64,000 nt of DNA from Lichenicola cladoniae (GCF_013201075.1 NZ_CP053708.1:363001-427000); one strand, 5' to 3'. Positions 26,397-35,408 are shown, numbered from the stretch's first letter. The notes: generated from the letters alone by a model not told the origin. Numbers and translations: made by a program.

Positions 26397-27032
26397 TCAC
26401 TGGATGTCCAGCTTCACTGGAGCGACGATCCAGGCAGTCGGATCGGTCAGCTGGAACACACCCACGACCGAGATCGTCTTGCCGGTCAGGTCTGTCGTGC
26501 CGATTTTCGACAGCACCTGTTTCTTCATTTCCTTGTTCAGCGCCGAGCCGGCATTCTGGTACTCGATCTGGTTTCTGAACTGTCCGAAACTGATCAGGCC
26601 GGTGCCATCGCGCAGATCGGTGCCGATGATCGCTGGCCCCGTCTGCACGCTGATATGGATCGCGTCGGGAACGCCAGGGACAACGACATCGTAGATGCCG
26701 GAATCCTGCTTCCCGACCTTGCCGGTGAACTTGACCGGAAACTCGGCACCCGCGTCCGCGGCGATGCCGTATTTCGTCTCCGCTGCCGTCTGGTCCGCAG
26801 TGATCGCGGCCGCCAGGGTGGCGGCATCGGTGGCATGGCTTTCCACGGCGGCAACCACTTTCGGGAACTCCAATGCGCCGTACTTTTCGGGCGAGAACAC
26901 GTTAGACGGGACATCGGCTTTCGAGCCGATTTTCACCACCTTCGTATCGAGCGCCATGGCTGCAAGCAGGACGAAAGCGGCACTCGAAGCCATGACGACC
27001 CGGACAAGTGGTGTAATGCGTGTAGTTGTCAT
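26397..27032 (-). CDS. DUF2291 family protein, ABC operon accessory
   Basis: About 211 residues. An N-terminal membrane anchor or signal (VRVVMASSAAFVLLAAMAL) runs into the family-like DTKVVKIGSKADVPSNVFSPEKYG. Later segments are GKQDSGIYDVVVPGVPDAIH, TGPAIIGTDLRDGTGLISFGQ, and ISVVGVFQL. DUF2291 genes commonly sit beside RbsABC-type importers, as here, where the stop overlaps the ATPase start region. No lipobox Cys follows the hydrophobic stretch, so it is probably an anchored or secreted periplasmic protein. The function is unknown; the context suggests a role in substrate uptake. Upstream residues to 27086 look non-native. Confidence 0.8.
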   Translation of the reverse strand: MTTTRITPLVRVVMASSAAFVLLAAMALDTKVVKIGSKADVPSNVFSPEKYGALEFPKVVAAVESHATDAATLAAAITADQTAAETKYGIAADAGAEFPVKFTGKVGKQDSGIYDVVVPGVPDAIHISVQTGPAIIGTDLRDGTGLISFGQFRNQIEYQNAGSALNKEMKKQVLSKIGTTDLTGKTISVVGVFQLTDPTAWIVAPVKLDIQ

Positions 27033-27107
27033 TGTGCCGCCAGATCGAGAACATGAGTCGTCATGCGCGTGTTGCCGCTTCGCCAAGCCTTATTTTTCGG
27101 TGAACGC

Positions 27108-28229
27108 TTACTCGGGGATCAGGATGATCTTGATCGAGCCTTCGCCCTTCTTCATCAGATCGAAGCCCTTCGCGAACTCGGACAGCGGCAGCTTGTGCGT
27201 GACCACGCCCTCGGTCGGCAGGCGTCCGTCGGCGATCGCGGCGATCGCCAGCGGGTAGCAGTACGGCCCGAGATGCGCGCCGTACAGGTCGAGCTGCTTG
27301 CGGTCGCTGATGATCGACCAGTCCGCGGTGACCTCGTGTCCGAACACCGAGAACTCGACGAAGCGCCCGAGCTTGCGGATCATGTTCAGACCCTGGGTGA
27401 CGCTGGATTCGTGCCCGGTCGCCTCGATATACACGTCACAGCCATAACCGTCGGTCAGGTCCTTGACCGCGGTGACCACGTCCATCTCGAGCGGGTTCAT
27501 CACGATATCCGCCCCGAACTTCTTGGCGAGGTCCAGCCGGTCCTGCTTGGTATCGAGCACGATCAGCTTCGACGGGTTCTTCAGCCGCGCGGCGCCGACC
27601 ATGCCGAGACCGAGCGGCCCGGCGCCTGACAGCACCACCACGTCATCGAGCTGGATCAAGCCGCGATTGACCGCATGGATCGAGCAGGCATACGGCTCGA
27701 CCAGCACGGCCTTCTCCAGCGGAACGCCATCGGGGACGTGATACGTGCGGCTCTCTTTCGGGAACCGCATGTACTTGGCCATGCCGCCATTGACGTTGTT
27801 CTGGAAGCCATAGACGTCGTGCTTCTCGCACATCCAGTATTCGCCACGCGTGCAGTAGCGGCACGTCTCGCACGGCACGATCTGCTCGGAAATCAGCCGG
27901 TCACCGACCTTGAACTTGCCGGCGCGGGCGATGTTCTCGCCAACCTCGACGGCGCGGCCGAGGAACTCGTGGCCGGGGATCATCGGCGCCTTGACGTAGC
28001 GGGCCTGTCCCTTGTTGTCGCCCCAGAAGGACGGCGCGCCCTGGAACGTCTTGATGTCGCTTGCGCAGATGCCGCAGGCTTCGACCTCGATGATGATGTC
28101 GTCCGGTCCGGCACGCGGTACGTCGACCTGCTCGAGCCGGTAGTCGCCCGGCTCGTAGGCAACTACGGCCAGCATCTTCTCGGGTAGCTCGACGGAGGAC
28201 GGAAGGCGGCTGGTGTTCAGCGTGTCCAT
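27108..28229 (-). CDS. Zinc-dependent dehydrogenase, probable erythritol/threitol dehydrogenase
   Basis: 373 residues, medium-chain alcohol dehydrogenase family. The catalytic zinc site is set by EACGICASDIK and PGHEFLGRAVEVG. The structural-zinc region is SEQIVPCETCRYCTRGEYWMC in overlapping parts. The nucleotide motif is LSGAGPLGLGMVG. The segments GCDVYIEATGHESSV and DWSIISDRKQLDLYGAHLG closely recall the characterised erythritol/L-threitol dehydrogenase EltD of Mycolicibacterium, from memory. The likely reaction is oxidation of a tetritol to erythrulose with NAD+. Operon mates are a DhaK/DhaL-type kinase and an importer. GAGGAAG stands before the ATG. Confidence 0.82.
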   Translation of the reverse strand: MDTLNTSRLPSSVELPEKMLAVVAYEPGDYRLEQVDVPRAGPDDIIIEVEACGICASDIKTFQGAPSFWGDNKGQARYVKAPMIPGHEFLGRAVEVGENIARAGKFKVGDRLISEQIVPCETCRYCTRGEYWMCEKHDVYGFQNNVNGGMAKYMRFPKESRTYHVPDGVPLEKAVLVEPYACSIHAVNRGLIQLDDVVVLSGAGPLGLGMVGAARLKNPSKLIVLDTKQDRLDLAKKFGADIVMNPLEMDVVTAVKDLTDGYGCDVYIEATGHESSVTQGLNMIRKLGRFVEFSVFGHEVTADWSIISDRKQLDLYGAHLGPYCYPLAIAAIADGRLPTEGVVTHKLPLSEFAKGFDLMKKGEGSIKIILIPE

Positions 28230-28293
28230 GAAACGCTTCCTCTGGCTTGCGGCATGCGCCGGCTGGTGGTTCCCGGCATGTGCCGGATGGCGG

Positions 28294-28938
28294 TTAGGAA
28301 AGACGCTCGCTCAGCCCGTTGGCGAGTGTGCGCAGGATAAGTTCGCAGGAGGCGGCACCCGCATCGAGCACGCCACGCGACCGCTCACCGAGCCGGGCGG
28401 CACGGCCACGCTTGGCAACCAGGTCGCGGGTCGATTCGAGGCCGGTGGCAGCCGCGTCGCGAAGTGCCGCGAGGGTAGCCGATAGGTCCTTCCCGGAACC
28501 CGCCGCCTGTTCCACAGCGATCCGTGACGGCGTCAGCACGTCGATCAATGTCTTGTCGCCGACCTTGGCCTCGCCGAGATCGACGATCGCCGCTTCGCCG
28601 GCCTTCAGCATCGCAGCCAGCGTCGCCGGATCGATCTCGGTCTTGCCGTCGAGCGCATCGGCCATCTCGGTGAAGAACGACCCGTACAACGGTCCCATCG
28701 AGCCGCCGATATCGGACAGCAGCGTGTCGCCGATGGTGGCGAAGCCCTCGCGGATATCGAAATCCTTGCCGTCGAGACGCTCCACGACCAGGCGGAAGCC
28801 CTTGGCCATGTTGACGCCATGGTCGCCATCTCCGGTTGCGCCGTCGATTTCGGACAGATGGTCGCGCGCCTCGATCACCGCACGGGCGATCTCGATCGTG
28901 ACCGGGGCGGCGTCGCCGAGTGAGATGGTGCCGGCCAT
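28294..28938 (-). CDS. DhaL-type kinase subunit (ATP-binding half of a tetrulose/dihydroxyacetone kinase)
   Basis: About 214 residues. The nucleotide and Mg sites are clear: LSEIDGATGDGDHGVNMAKG with the Asp cluster, then LSDIGGSMGPLYGSFF, and a later GDKTLIDVLTPS. It is an all-helical barrel in DhaL homologues. It starts 2 bp after dhaK, with GGGGAG ahead of the ATG. With no DhaM phosphotransferase gene in the operon, it probably binds ATP directly. In this setting the substrate is more likely erythrulose than dihydroxyacetone. Confidence 0.88.
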   Translation of the reverse strand: MAGTISLGDAAPVTIEIARAVIEARDHLSEIDGATGDGDHGVNMAKGFRLVVERLDGKDFDIREGFATIGDTLLSDIGGSMGPLYGSFFTEMADALDGKTEIDPATLAAMLKAGEAAIVDLGEAKVGDKTLIDVLTPSRIAVEQAAGSGKDLSATLAALRDAAATGLESTRDLVAKRGRAARLGERSRGVLDAGAASCELILRTLANGLSERLS

Positions 28939-28940
28939 GC

Positions 28941-29942
28941 TCAGCTCCCCAGCACGGTGAGGCCGATGGACCGGGCCGGCGCACGCAGCAGCCGGTCGAG
29001 CTCGCCATCGAGCCTGGTCAGGGTCAGGGAGACGCCCATCATTTCGAGCGAGGTAAAGTAGTTGCCGACGAAGCGGTGCGTGGGCGTGATGTTGCGCGCA
29101 CGCAGCATCTCGTCGACATGGCCGTAGAGCAGATACAGCTCCATCAGCGGTGTGGCGCCAAGACCCGAGACCAGAACAGCGACGTTCTCGCCGCCGAACT
29201 CCATGTCGGCCAGGATTTTCTCGAGCATGATCGCGGCCATCTCGCGAGCCGGCGCCACAGGCAGCACCGCGATACCGTGCTCGCCATGATGGCCGATGCC
29301 GACTTCCATGGTGCCGGCTTCGATCGTGAAGTTCGGCTTGCCATTGGCCGGGATGGTGCAGGCGGACAAGCCGATGCCGATCGAACGGGTGCTGTCGATC
29401 GCCTTGCGCGATACGGCGATCACCTGCTCCAGGTCGGCGCCTTCTGCGGAGAGCGCGCCGCCGGCCTTCCACATCATGATCTCGCCGGCGACGCCGCGGC
29501 GGTTCTCCGGCTGATCGGGCGGTGCCGACGCGCAATCGTCATTGGCGACCACGGTCTCGACGCGGATCCCGTCCTTGGCGGCCAGCTTGACCGCCATCTT
29601 GACGTTCATGTTGTCGCCGGCATAGTTGCCGTACAGGCATGCGACGCCGCGGCCCTGGTCGGCCTCGCGGAATGCCGCATGGAAACTTTTTGCGGTCGGG
29701 GATGCGAACACCTCGCCGATCGCGACCGCGTCGCACAGGCCGGGCCCGACATAGCCGAGAAACGCCGGCTCATGACCCGATCCGCCGCCTGTCACCACGC
29801 CGACGCGCGGCGTGCCACCCATGTCGGCGCGACGCAGCACACGAGGATGTTCGGTTGCAGCCAGCAGATCGGGGTGTGCGGCTAGTACGCCGGCAAGGCT
29901 GTCTTCGGTGACCCGGTCCGGGTCGTTGATCACGCGGTTCAT
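28941..29942 (-). CDS. DhaK-type kinase subunit (substrate-binding half)
   Basis: About 333 residues. DhaK hallmarks are VGVVTGGGSGHEPAFLGYVG, GVACLYGNYAGDNMNVKMA, VANDDCASAPP, RGVAGEIMMWKAGGA, and the His region EVGIGHHGEHG, whose His (about 219) forms the hemiaminal link to the ketose. It phosphorylates a short ketose together with DhaL. Neighbouring tetritol-type dehydrogenase points to erythrulose as substrate. AGAGGAG lies before the ATG at 29942. It is the first gene of the minus-strand operon and is divergent from a SorC regulator. Confidence 0.9.
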   Translation of the reverse strand: MNRVINDPDRVTEDSLAGVLAAHPDLLAATEHPRVLRRADMGGTPRVGVVTGGGSGHEPAFLGYVGPGLCDAVAIGEVFASPTAKSFHAAFREADQGRGVACLYGNYAGDNMNVKMAVKLAAKDGIRVETVVANDDCASAPPDQPENRRGVAGEIMMWKAGGALSAEGADLEQVIAVSRKAIDSTRSIGIGLSACTIPANGKPNFTIEAGTMEVGIGHHGEHGIAVLPVAPAREMAAIMLEKILADMEFGGENVAVLVSGLGATPLMELYLLYGHVDEMLRARNITPTHRFVGNYFTSLEMMGVSLTLTRLDGELDRLLRAPARSIGLTVLGS

Positions 29943-30288
29943 GGCCGCTCCTCTGCTCGAACAATCCCGGCGGCATAAGCAGATGCCGTGCGCGCTGGCG
30001 ACCGGACACTGCCCTCGTCTCTGCACGAATGTCAAACCTGAGATCACTTGCGCACATGATGCGGACGTATTTTACTGTGTGTCGGCATCGAACGCCTAAA
30101 CCCGCCATCCTGGCTGTGAGATTTTGTTCACTAGCTTGGATATTGTGCGGTGCAAAATAGGAACTCGTTATGACGATTGCGATCAGCCGCGGTCGGGCTG
30201 CATCGGACGTGGGGAGGGTCGTCACACGAGCCCTGCCCGTGCCCGGGGCCCAGAGCACCAAGGTGGCCCCGGCTAGTGGGGGCAGCGA
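29943..30288. other. Divergent control region of the sugar-alcohol operon
   Basis: 346 bp without a credible gene lie between dhaK (leftward) and the SorC regulator (rightward). The middle (about 30050-30160) is AT-richer than its surroundings and holds the inverted repeat described separately. The promoters for both transcripts should lie here. Confidence 0.6.
30121..30158. promoter_or_regulatory. Inverted repeat, candidate SorC-family operator
   Basis: ATTTTG (30121-30126) and CAAAAT (30153-30158) are exact complements flanking 26 bp. The inner flanks TTCAC and GTG extend the symmetry imperfectly. It lies in the AT-rich part of the gap between the operon and its likely regulator. SorC-type proteins bind spaced inverted repeats as tetramers, so the spacing is plausible. 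Confidence 0.35.
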
Positions 30289-31311
30289 GTGCTCCGTGGC
30301 GTGACGCAAGACCGGCTGGCCCCGCGTTACCAGGAGCGTGGCGACGTCAGGATCGAGACCCTGATCGAGATCGCCACTCTATACTACTACGAGGACGTCA
30401 CCCAGGAGGACCTCTCGCGCCGGTTCTCACTGTCGCGTGCCAAGATCAGCCGGCTGCTGCAACGCGCTCGTACCGACGGACTGGTCGAGATCCGGGTGCA
30501 TCAGTCGAGCTCGGTGGGTGCCGAGCTGGAAAAGAACTTCATCGATCGGTTCGGGATCGACCGATTGCTGGTCTCGATCGACATTCGCGATCCGGATGCG
30601 CAGCGCAATGCGGTGGCCCGGCTGGTCGCGGCCCACCTGGAAAAAACCCTATCCCCGGGCAAGACCGTCGCGGTCGGCATGGGTCGTAACGTCGCGGCGG
30701 TCGCCGATGCGCTGGTGACGCCGCCCTGTGGCGGAGTCACCTTCGTCTGCGCGATTGGTGGGTCGTTGCGCGCCGGCGAGCACATGAACCCGGATCACAT
30801 CTGCCGCAGGCTGGCAGCCCGGTTCGGCGGGGAGAGTGAGACGCTCTACGCGCCGGCACTGGTGACCGACGTGGCGGTTCGGGACGAGCTTTATCGCAAC
30901 GACACCGTCAAGCTGACGCTCGATCGGGCGCGCCGGGCGGATATCGCACTGATTGGCATCGGCGATCTGTCGGAGGACAGCAACATGGTGCGGATGGGCT
31001 GGTTCTCGCCGCAGGAGATCGCAGAGGCCAGGCTCGGCGGCACCATCGGCGACACGATGGGCTACGATTTCATCGACATCCACGGCCGTCCGGCGATCAC
31101 CAGTATGCAGGGCAGGGTCATCGGGCTGTCACGCGAGGATCTGGATCGTATCCCGGACGTGATCGCGATCGCGTCCGAAAATACCAAGGCACCGGCGATC
31201 CTCGGCGCATTGCGAACCGGCGCGATCGACACGCTGGCTACGTCGTTCGCCAACGCCCACACCATCCTGAGCCTCGACGAAGCGACGAGGCTCAGGCCGA
31301 CTTCCTCGTGA
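30289..31311 (+). CDS. SorC/DeoR-type sugar-binding transcriptional regulator
   Basis: 340 residues. An N-terminal helix-turn-helix (YYEDVTQEDLSRRFSLSRAK, then ISRLLQRARTDGLVEIRV) is followed by the SorC effector domain (VAVGMGRNVAAVADAL, FVCAIGGSLRAG, IALIGIGDLSEDSNMVRMG, AIASENTKAPAILGALRTG). Such regulators sense phosphorylated sugars and control adjacent operons. Its position, divergent from the dhaK-dhaL-dehydrogenase-ABC operon, makes a tetrulose phosphate a likely signal. The GTG at 30289 is used; another GTG lies at 30301. It is convergent with ahcY. Confidence 0.9.
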   Translation: MLRGVTQDRLAPRYQERGDVRIETLIEIATLYYYEDVTQEDLSRRFSLSRAKISRLLQRARTDGLVEIRVHQSSSVGAELEKNFIDRFGIDRLLVSIDIRDPDAQRNAVARLVAAHLEKTLSPGKTVAVGMGRNVAAVADALVTPPCGGVTFVCAIGGSLRAGEHMNPDHICRRLAARFGGESETLYAPALVTDVAVRDELYRNDTVKLTLDRARRADIALIGIGDLSEDSNMVRMGWFSPQEIAEARLGGTIGDTMGYDFIDIHGRPAITSMQGRVIGLSREDLDRIPDVIAIASENTKAPAILGALRTGAIDTLATSFANAHTILSLDEATRLRPTSS

Positions 31312-31315
31312 AGAA

Positions 31316-31336
31316 CGCCGGCCAGATCGGCCGGCG
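31316..31336. terminator. Hairpin between convergent sorC-type and ahcY genes
   Basis: CGCCGGCC and GGCCGGCG form a perfect 8-bp stem around AGATC, just past the regulator stop (31311) and before the ahcY stop (31351). No T-run is seen. It may serve both directions. Confidence 0.5.
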
Positions 31337-31350
31337 CGCTTCCTCAAGGG

Positions 31351-32643
31351 TCAGTAGCGATACAGCTCGTGCTTGAACGGGCCGGTGGTCTCGATGCCGA
31401 TATACTCTGCCTGCTTGCCGGACAGCTTGGTCAGCTCGGCGCCGACCTTGGCGAGATGCAGCATGGCCACCTTCTCGTCGAGATGCTTCGGCAAAGTATA
31501 GACCTGCGCCTCGTACTTGCCCGGAGGCGCCGTCCACAGCTCGATCTGTGCCAGCGTCTGGTTGGTGAACGACGCCGACATCACGAAGGACGGATGCCCG
31601 GTCGCGTTGCCGAGATTGACCAGGCGGCCTTCCGACAACAGGATCAGCCGCTTGCCGTCCGGGAACACGACCTCGTCGACCTGCGGCTTGACGTTGTCCC
31701 ACACGTAGTTGCGCAGCGCCTCGATCTGGATCTCGCTGTCGAAGTGGCCGATGTTGCAGACGATGGCGCGATGCTTCATCTCGCGCATGTGCTCGATGGT
31801 GATGACGTCGATGTTGCCCGTGCAGGTCACGAAGATGTCGCCGCGCGATGCGGCCTTCTCCATCGTCACGACCTCGTAGCCTTCCATCGCCGCCTGCAGC
31901 GCGCAGATCGGATCGGCCTCGGTCACCAGCACGCGGCAGCCGGCATTGCGCAGCGACGCCGACGAGCCCTTGCCGACATCGCCGTAGCCGGCGACGACTG
32001 CGACCTTGCCGGCCATCATGACGTCGGTGCCACGACGGATCGCGTCGACCAGGCTCTCGCGGCAGCCATAGAGATTGTCGAACTTCGACTTGGTCACGCT
32101 GTCGTTGACGTTGATGGCGGGGACCTTGAGCGTGCCCTTCTTCGCCATTTCCCAAAGGCGATGCACGCCGGTGGTGGTCTCCTCGGAGATGCCGCGTACG
32201 CCCTCGAGCAGGTCCGGATACTTGTCGTGCATCAGCACGGTCAGGTCGCCGCCGTCATCGAGGATCATGTTCGGAACCCATCCGTCGGGTCCGCGCACGG
32301 TCTGCTCGATGCACCACCAGAACTCCTCCTCGTCGAGGCCCTTCCAGGCGAACACCGGAACGCCGGCCGCGGCCACCGCCGCCGCTGCCTGGTCCTGGGT
32401 CGAGAAGATGTTGCAGGACGACCAGCGCACCGTGGCACCGAGCGCGATCAGGGTCTCGATCAGCACGGCGGTCTGGATGGTCATGTGTAGGCATCCGGCG
32501 ATCCGGGCACCCTTCAGGATCTGGCCAGGGCCGAACTCGTCACGTAGCGCCATCAGGCCGGGCATCTCGCCTTCGGCGATCGAGATTTCTTTCCGGCCCC
32601 AGCCGGCGAGGCTGATATCCTTGACCTTGTAGTCCTGGCTCAT
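31351..32643 (-). CDS. ahcY: Adenosylhomocysteinase
   Basis: 430 residues. S-adenosylhomocysteine hydrolase signatures are present: [35 protein letters not shown], the NAD-binding [31 protein letters not shown], and the C-terminal [11 protein letters not shown]. The cytoplasmic enzyme splits S-adenosylhomocysteine to adenosine and homocysteine, keeping methylation reactions running. The C-terminal KHELYRY matches the usual Lys/Tyr-ending tail. AAGGA lies 7 bases before the ATG. A search of the leader by eye found no S-adenosylhomocysteine riboswitch consensus. Confidence 0.97.
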   Translation of the reverse strand: MSQDYKVKDISLAGWGRKEISIAEGEMPGLMALRDEFGPGQILKGARIAGCLHMTIQTAVLIETLIALGATVRWSSCNIFSTQDQAAAAVAAAGVPVFAWKGLDEEEFWWCIEQTVRGPDGWVPNMILDDGGDLTVLMHDKYPDLLEGVRGISEETTTGVHRLWEMAKKGTLKVPAINVNDSVTKSKFDNLYGCRESLVDAIRRGTDVMMAGKVAVVAGYGDVGKGSSASLRNAGCRVLVTEADPICALQAAMEGYEVVTMEKAASRGDIFVTCTGNIDVITIEHMREMKHRAIVCNIGHFDSEIQIEALRNYVWDNVKPQVDEVVFPDGKRLILLSEGRLVNLGNATGHPSFVMSASFTNQTLAQIELWTAPPGKYEAQVYTLPKHLDEKVAMLHLAKVGAELTKLSGKQAEYIGIETTGPFKHELYRY

Positions 32644-32820
32644 GGTCTGTCCTTACGTGCAGCGAGAATATGGAGTTGCGGAGCGATATATCCCTTGCCG
32701 CCGGAAAGCGGAAATCACGACCGGGACTTTGCCGATGGCGGAGTTTTGTTCGAATCCGCACAGTCTTACAGACGTCAGGTACCCATGCGGGTTTCCGCAT
32801 CACGACAGGGAACTGCTTTC

Positions 32821-33174
32821 ATGATGGCTATGACGCGGCACTCATCCGACCGCGCGGCGAAGGCGCTGGGCTGGTTCAGCATAGGCCTCGGCGTCAGCCA
32901 GTTTATCGGCGCCGATCGCCTGCGCTGTATGTTCGGTGGCAGGCGGACCGGCATCGGCATCGCATTACCGACCGCCTCGGATCCGACCCCCTGGGTCTGG
33001 GCGCGTGTTGCCGGCGACGGGCTGGACCTCGGCAGTCTCGCCGGCGGCTTCAGGACCGGTTCGCCCAGCAAGGGCAACCGGCTGCTGGCCCTGCTGGTCG
33101 TGGCTGCCACCGGCGCGGTCGATGTGGCGTGCGCACGTCGCATCCAGCCGCGGACACCGCTTGCCGGCATCTAG
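32821..33174 (+). CDS. Small predicted membrane protein
   Basis: About 117 residues. The N-terminal part (KALGWFSIGLGVSQFIGADR) and the segment TPWVWARVAGDGLDLGSLAG recall the membrane portion found in front of some cyclase/dehydrase (SRPBCC) proteins, where GD.LDL is typical. The region between the two is shorter than in those proteins. A second hydrophobic stretch is LLALLVVAATGAVDVACA. An ATG cluster (32821, 32824) leaves the exact start open. The function is unknown. Confidence 0.55.
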   Translation: MMAMTRHSSDRAAKALGWFSIGLGVSQFIGADRLRCMFGGRRTGIGIALPTASDPTPWVWARVAGDGLDLGSLAGGFRTGSPSKGNRLLALLVVAATGAVDVACARRIQPRTPLAGI

Positions 33175-33181
33175 ACGACCC

Positions 33182-33200
33182 GGCGGCAGCTCCTGCCGCC
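33182..33200. terminator. Hairpin between convergent genes
   Basis: GGCGGCAG and CTGCCGCC form a perfect 8-bp stem with a 3-base loop between the stops at 33174 and 33214. There is no T-run, so it is only a candidate. Confidence 0.45.
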
Positions 33201-33213
33201 GCCGGACATGACT

Positions 33214-33648
33214 TCAGGACAGAAGCGTTGCGTCTAGGGTGATCTCGGCGTTCAGCAGCTTCGAGACCGGGCAGCCGGCCTTGGCCTTGGCCGAAAGCTC
33301 CTCGAACTTCGCCTGATCGATCCCGGGGATCTTCGCGGTCAGGGTCAGGTGCGACTTGGTGATCGCGAAACCGCCCTCGACCTTGTCCAGCGTGACATCG
33401 GCCCTGGTTTCCATGTGCTCCGCGGTCAGGTTCTCCTCGCCGAGGATCAGCGAGAACGCCATGGTGAAGCAGCCGGCATGTGCCGCGCCGATCAGTTCCT
33501 CCGGATTGCTGCCGGCCTTGCCCTCGAAGCGCGCCGCAAACCCATACGGATAGTCGGACAATGCGCCGCTCTTGGTCGAGAGCAGGCCCTTGCCGTCCTT
33601 GAGTCCGCCTTCCCAGGCAGCCGAACCATGGGTGATCATGATGGACAC
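33214..33648 (-). CDS. OsmC family peroxiredoxin
   Basis: 144 residues. The two reactive cysteines of OsmC/Ohr proteins are present: AAHAGCFTMAFS and KAGCPVSKLL. The N-terminal segment HGSAAWEGGLKDGKGLLSTK and SNPEELIGAAHAGC are typical of the OsmC branch rather than Ohr. It should reduce organic hydroperoxides in the cytoplasm as a homodimer. An internal ATG three codons downstream is an alternative start. Confidence 0.92.
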   Translation of the reverse strand: MSIMITHGSAAWEGGLKDGKGLLSTKSGALSDYPYGFAARFEGKAGSNPEELIGAAHAGCFTMAFSLILGEENLTAEHMETRADVTLDKVEGGFAITKSHLTLTAKIPGIDQAKFEELSAKAKAGCPVSKLLNAEITLDATLLS

Positions 33649-33762
33649 TCCTCGAGTTGCGCCGCCGCGGGTGACGGACGTCGGTCGTCAACGTTGCCGG
33701 CCATCGTTTGTTAGCACGGCCGACCCTGCCATGATCGCTCCCGGGGCAATAGGGACAGGATC

Positions 33763-35130
33763 ATGACGGCATGCCGCTTCTCCCTGCTCCGGCTCACGAT
33801 GGAAGGCACGGGCGCCAGTGCGGTGTCGGAACCGGTGCCCGCAGCCGAAAAGACCATGCGTCTGGACCGGGTGTTCTGGAGCCATTTCTCGCCCAATCTC
33901 GGACCCGGCGGATGGGTGACCGGCGTGCTGCTGGTGCATCTGGGGCTCGATTTCCGTTGGGGCCTCGCCGCCATCCTGATCGGCAACCTGGTCGGCGCGC
34001 TTCCGGTGGCGCTGGCCGCCGCGATCGGGCCGAAGACCGGCCTGCCGCAGATGGAGTCCTCGCGCCGCGCGCTGGGCCGCAAGGGGCTGCGGCTCCCCGC
34101 GTTCCTGAACTGGATCTACTGCATCGGCTGGGACGCGGTGAACAACGTGCCGGCGGCCGCGGCCCTGATCGCCCTGGTGGCCACGGTCGGGCCGGCACCG
34201 CCGTTCTGGCTGGCGCTCGGCGTGCTGGCATCGATCCAGATGGTCGCCAGCATCTATGGCCACCACGTGGTCCAGGCCCTGCAAAAGTACCTGGGCGGGC
34301 TGTTGCTGGTGGTGCTCGGCGCGGTCGGGCTGCTGGTAGTGAGTCGGGCAGGGGGCGTGCCGACCGCGCCTCACCCGCCATCCGCCGCCATCTTCATCCT
34401 GGCAACCGCGATCCTGGCCAGCTTCAACCTGTCTTGGGCCTCTTATTCCTCGGACTACACCCGCTACCTGCCGGCGGACGCCTCGCCGAAACGCGTGGTC
34501 TGGCTGGCACTGGCAGGGCTGCTCGGCTCGGCGATCCCGTTCCAGTTGCTCGGGCTGCTGACGGCCGGCGCCATCGGCGAGGCATCGCCGGTCGCGGTGA
34601 TCGCCAGCTTGCAGCAAGCGGCCGGGCTGCTCGGGCCGGTGGTGCTGGCCGCCATCGCGTTGTCGTCGATCACCGGCAACTCGTTCAACGACAACACCGC
34701 GAGCTACAGCCTGATCTCCGCTGGCATTCAGGTCCCGCGCGTGCTCGCGGCGATCGTCACCGCCAGCCTGGGCTACGTGCTGGCTGTCGCCGGTGCCGGC
34801 CGCTACGCCGATCTCTACACCAGCTACCTGGTCGTCACGCTGTACTGGATCGCGCCCTGGATCGGCATCGTGCTTGCGGACTGGTACCTCGTGGGCAGTG
34901 CGGCACCCCGTGATCCGCCCGGCTGGACCATCGGCGCCACCATCTTCGTGGTCACGTCCGTGCTGACCATCATTCTGTTCTCGACCAGCGACCTCTATAC
35001 CGGACCGGTCGCCCGACTGCTGGGTGGCGCCGATATCGGCTACTATGTCGGCTTCTTCGCCGCCGGGCTGTGGTATGCCGCCGCCGCCCGGACCCAGCGG
35101 CTCAAACTCGCGACCGGAATTGCCCCATGA
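33763..35130 (+). CDS. NCS1-family nucleobase/cytosine permease
   Basis: 455 residues with about 12 membrane helices. Features of the NCS1 purine/cytosine/allantoin permeases are visible: FSPNLGPGGWVTGVLLVHLG, GLPQMESSRRALGRKG with the following FLNWIYCIGWDAVNN, and FNLSWASYSSDYTRYLP. It should import a nucleobase or related compound with H+ or Na+; the substrate cannot be told. The ATG at 33763 is preceded by ACAGG; an ATG at 33799 is the alternative. Its stop overlaps the next start (ATGA). Confidence 0.87.
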   Translation: MTACRFSLLRLTMEGTGASAVSEPVPAAEKTMRLDRVFWSHFSPNLGPGGWVTGVLLVHLGLDFRWGLAAILIGNLVGALPVALAAAIGPKTGLPQMESSRRALGRKGLRLPAFLNWIYCIGWDAVNNVPAAAALIALVATVGPAPPFWLALGVLASIQMVASIYGHHVVQALQKYLGGLLLVVLGAVGLLVVSRAGGVPTAPHPPSAAIFILATAILASFNLSWASYSSDYTRYLPADASPKRVVWLALAGLLGSAIPFQLLGLLTAGAIGEASPVAVIASLQQAAGLLGPVVLAAIALSSITGNSFNDNTASYSLISAGIQVPRVLAAIVTASLGYVLAVAGAGRYADLYTSYLVVTLYWIAPWIGIVLADWYLVGSAAPRDPPGWTIGATIFVVTSVLTIILFSTSDLYTGPVARLLGGADIGYYVGFFAAGLWYAAAARTQRLKLATGIAP

Positions 35131-35408
35131 GCTCGACCCTCCCCGACCAATCCACCCTGCCCGACAGGCTGGCGATCAACCCGAAGAGCCCGCACTTCAA
35201 CGAGGCCCTGCTCGCACGCGGCATCGGCATCCGCTTCAACGGCGCCGAAAAGACCAACGTCGAGGAATACTGCGTCAGCGAAGGCTGGATCCGCGTCGCT
35301 GTCGGCAAGACAGTCGGCCGTGACGGCAGCCCGATGACCATGAAGATGCAGGGCAAGGTCGAGCCATACCTGCGCGACCAGCCCGCCGAAGAAACGACGT
35401 CGGCTTAG
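35127..35408 (+). CDS. DUF3297 family protein
   Basis: 93 residues. The sequence LPDRLAINPKSPHFNEALL, then GIGIRFNGAEKTNVEEYCVS and EGWIRVAVGKTVGRDGSPMT is the DUF3297 pattern, a short protein spread in proteobacteria with no known function. It has no signal peptide or membrane segment. Its ATG overlaps the stop of the NCS1 permease by 4 bp, so it is translationally coupled to the permease here. Confidence 0.88.
   Translation: MSSTLPDQSTLPDRLAINPKSPHFNEALLARGIGIRFNGAEKTNVEEYCVSEGWIRVAVGKTVGRDGSPMTMKMQGKVEPYLRDQPAEETTSA

Noticed and set aside
32644-32820. S-adenosylhomocysteine or SAM riboswitch ahead of ahcY
   Set aside because: The leader was read by eye on the minus strand and no core consensus of known SAH or SAM riboswitches was found.
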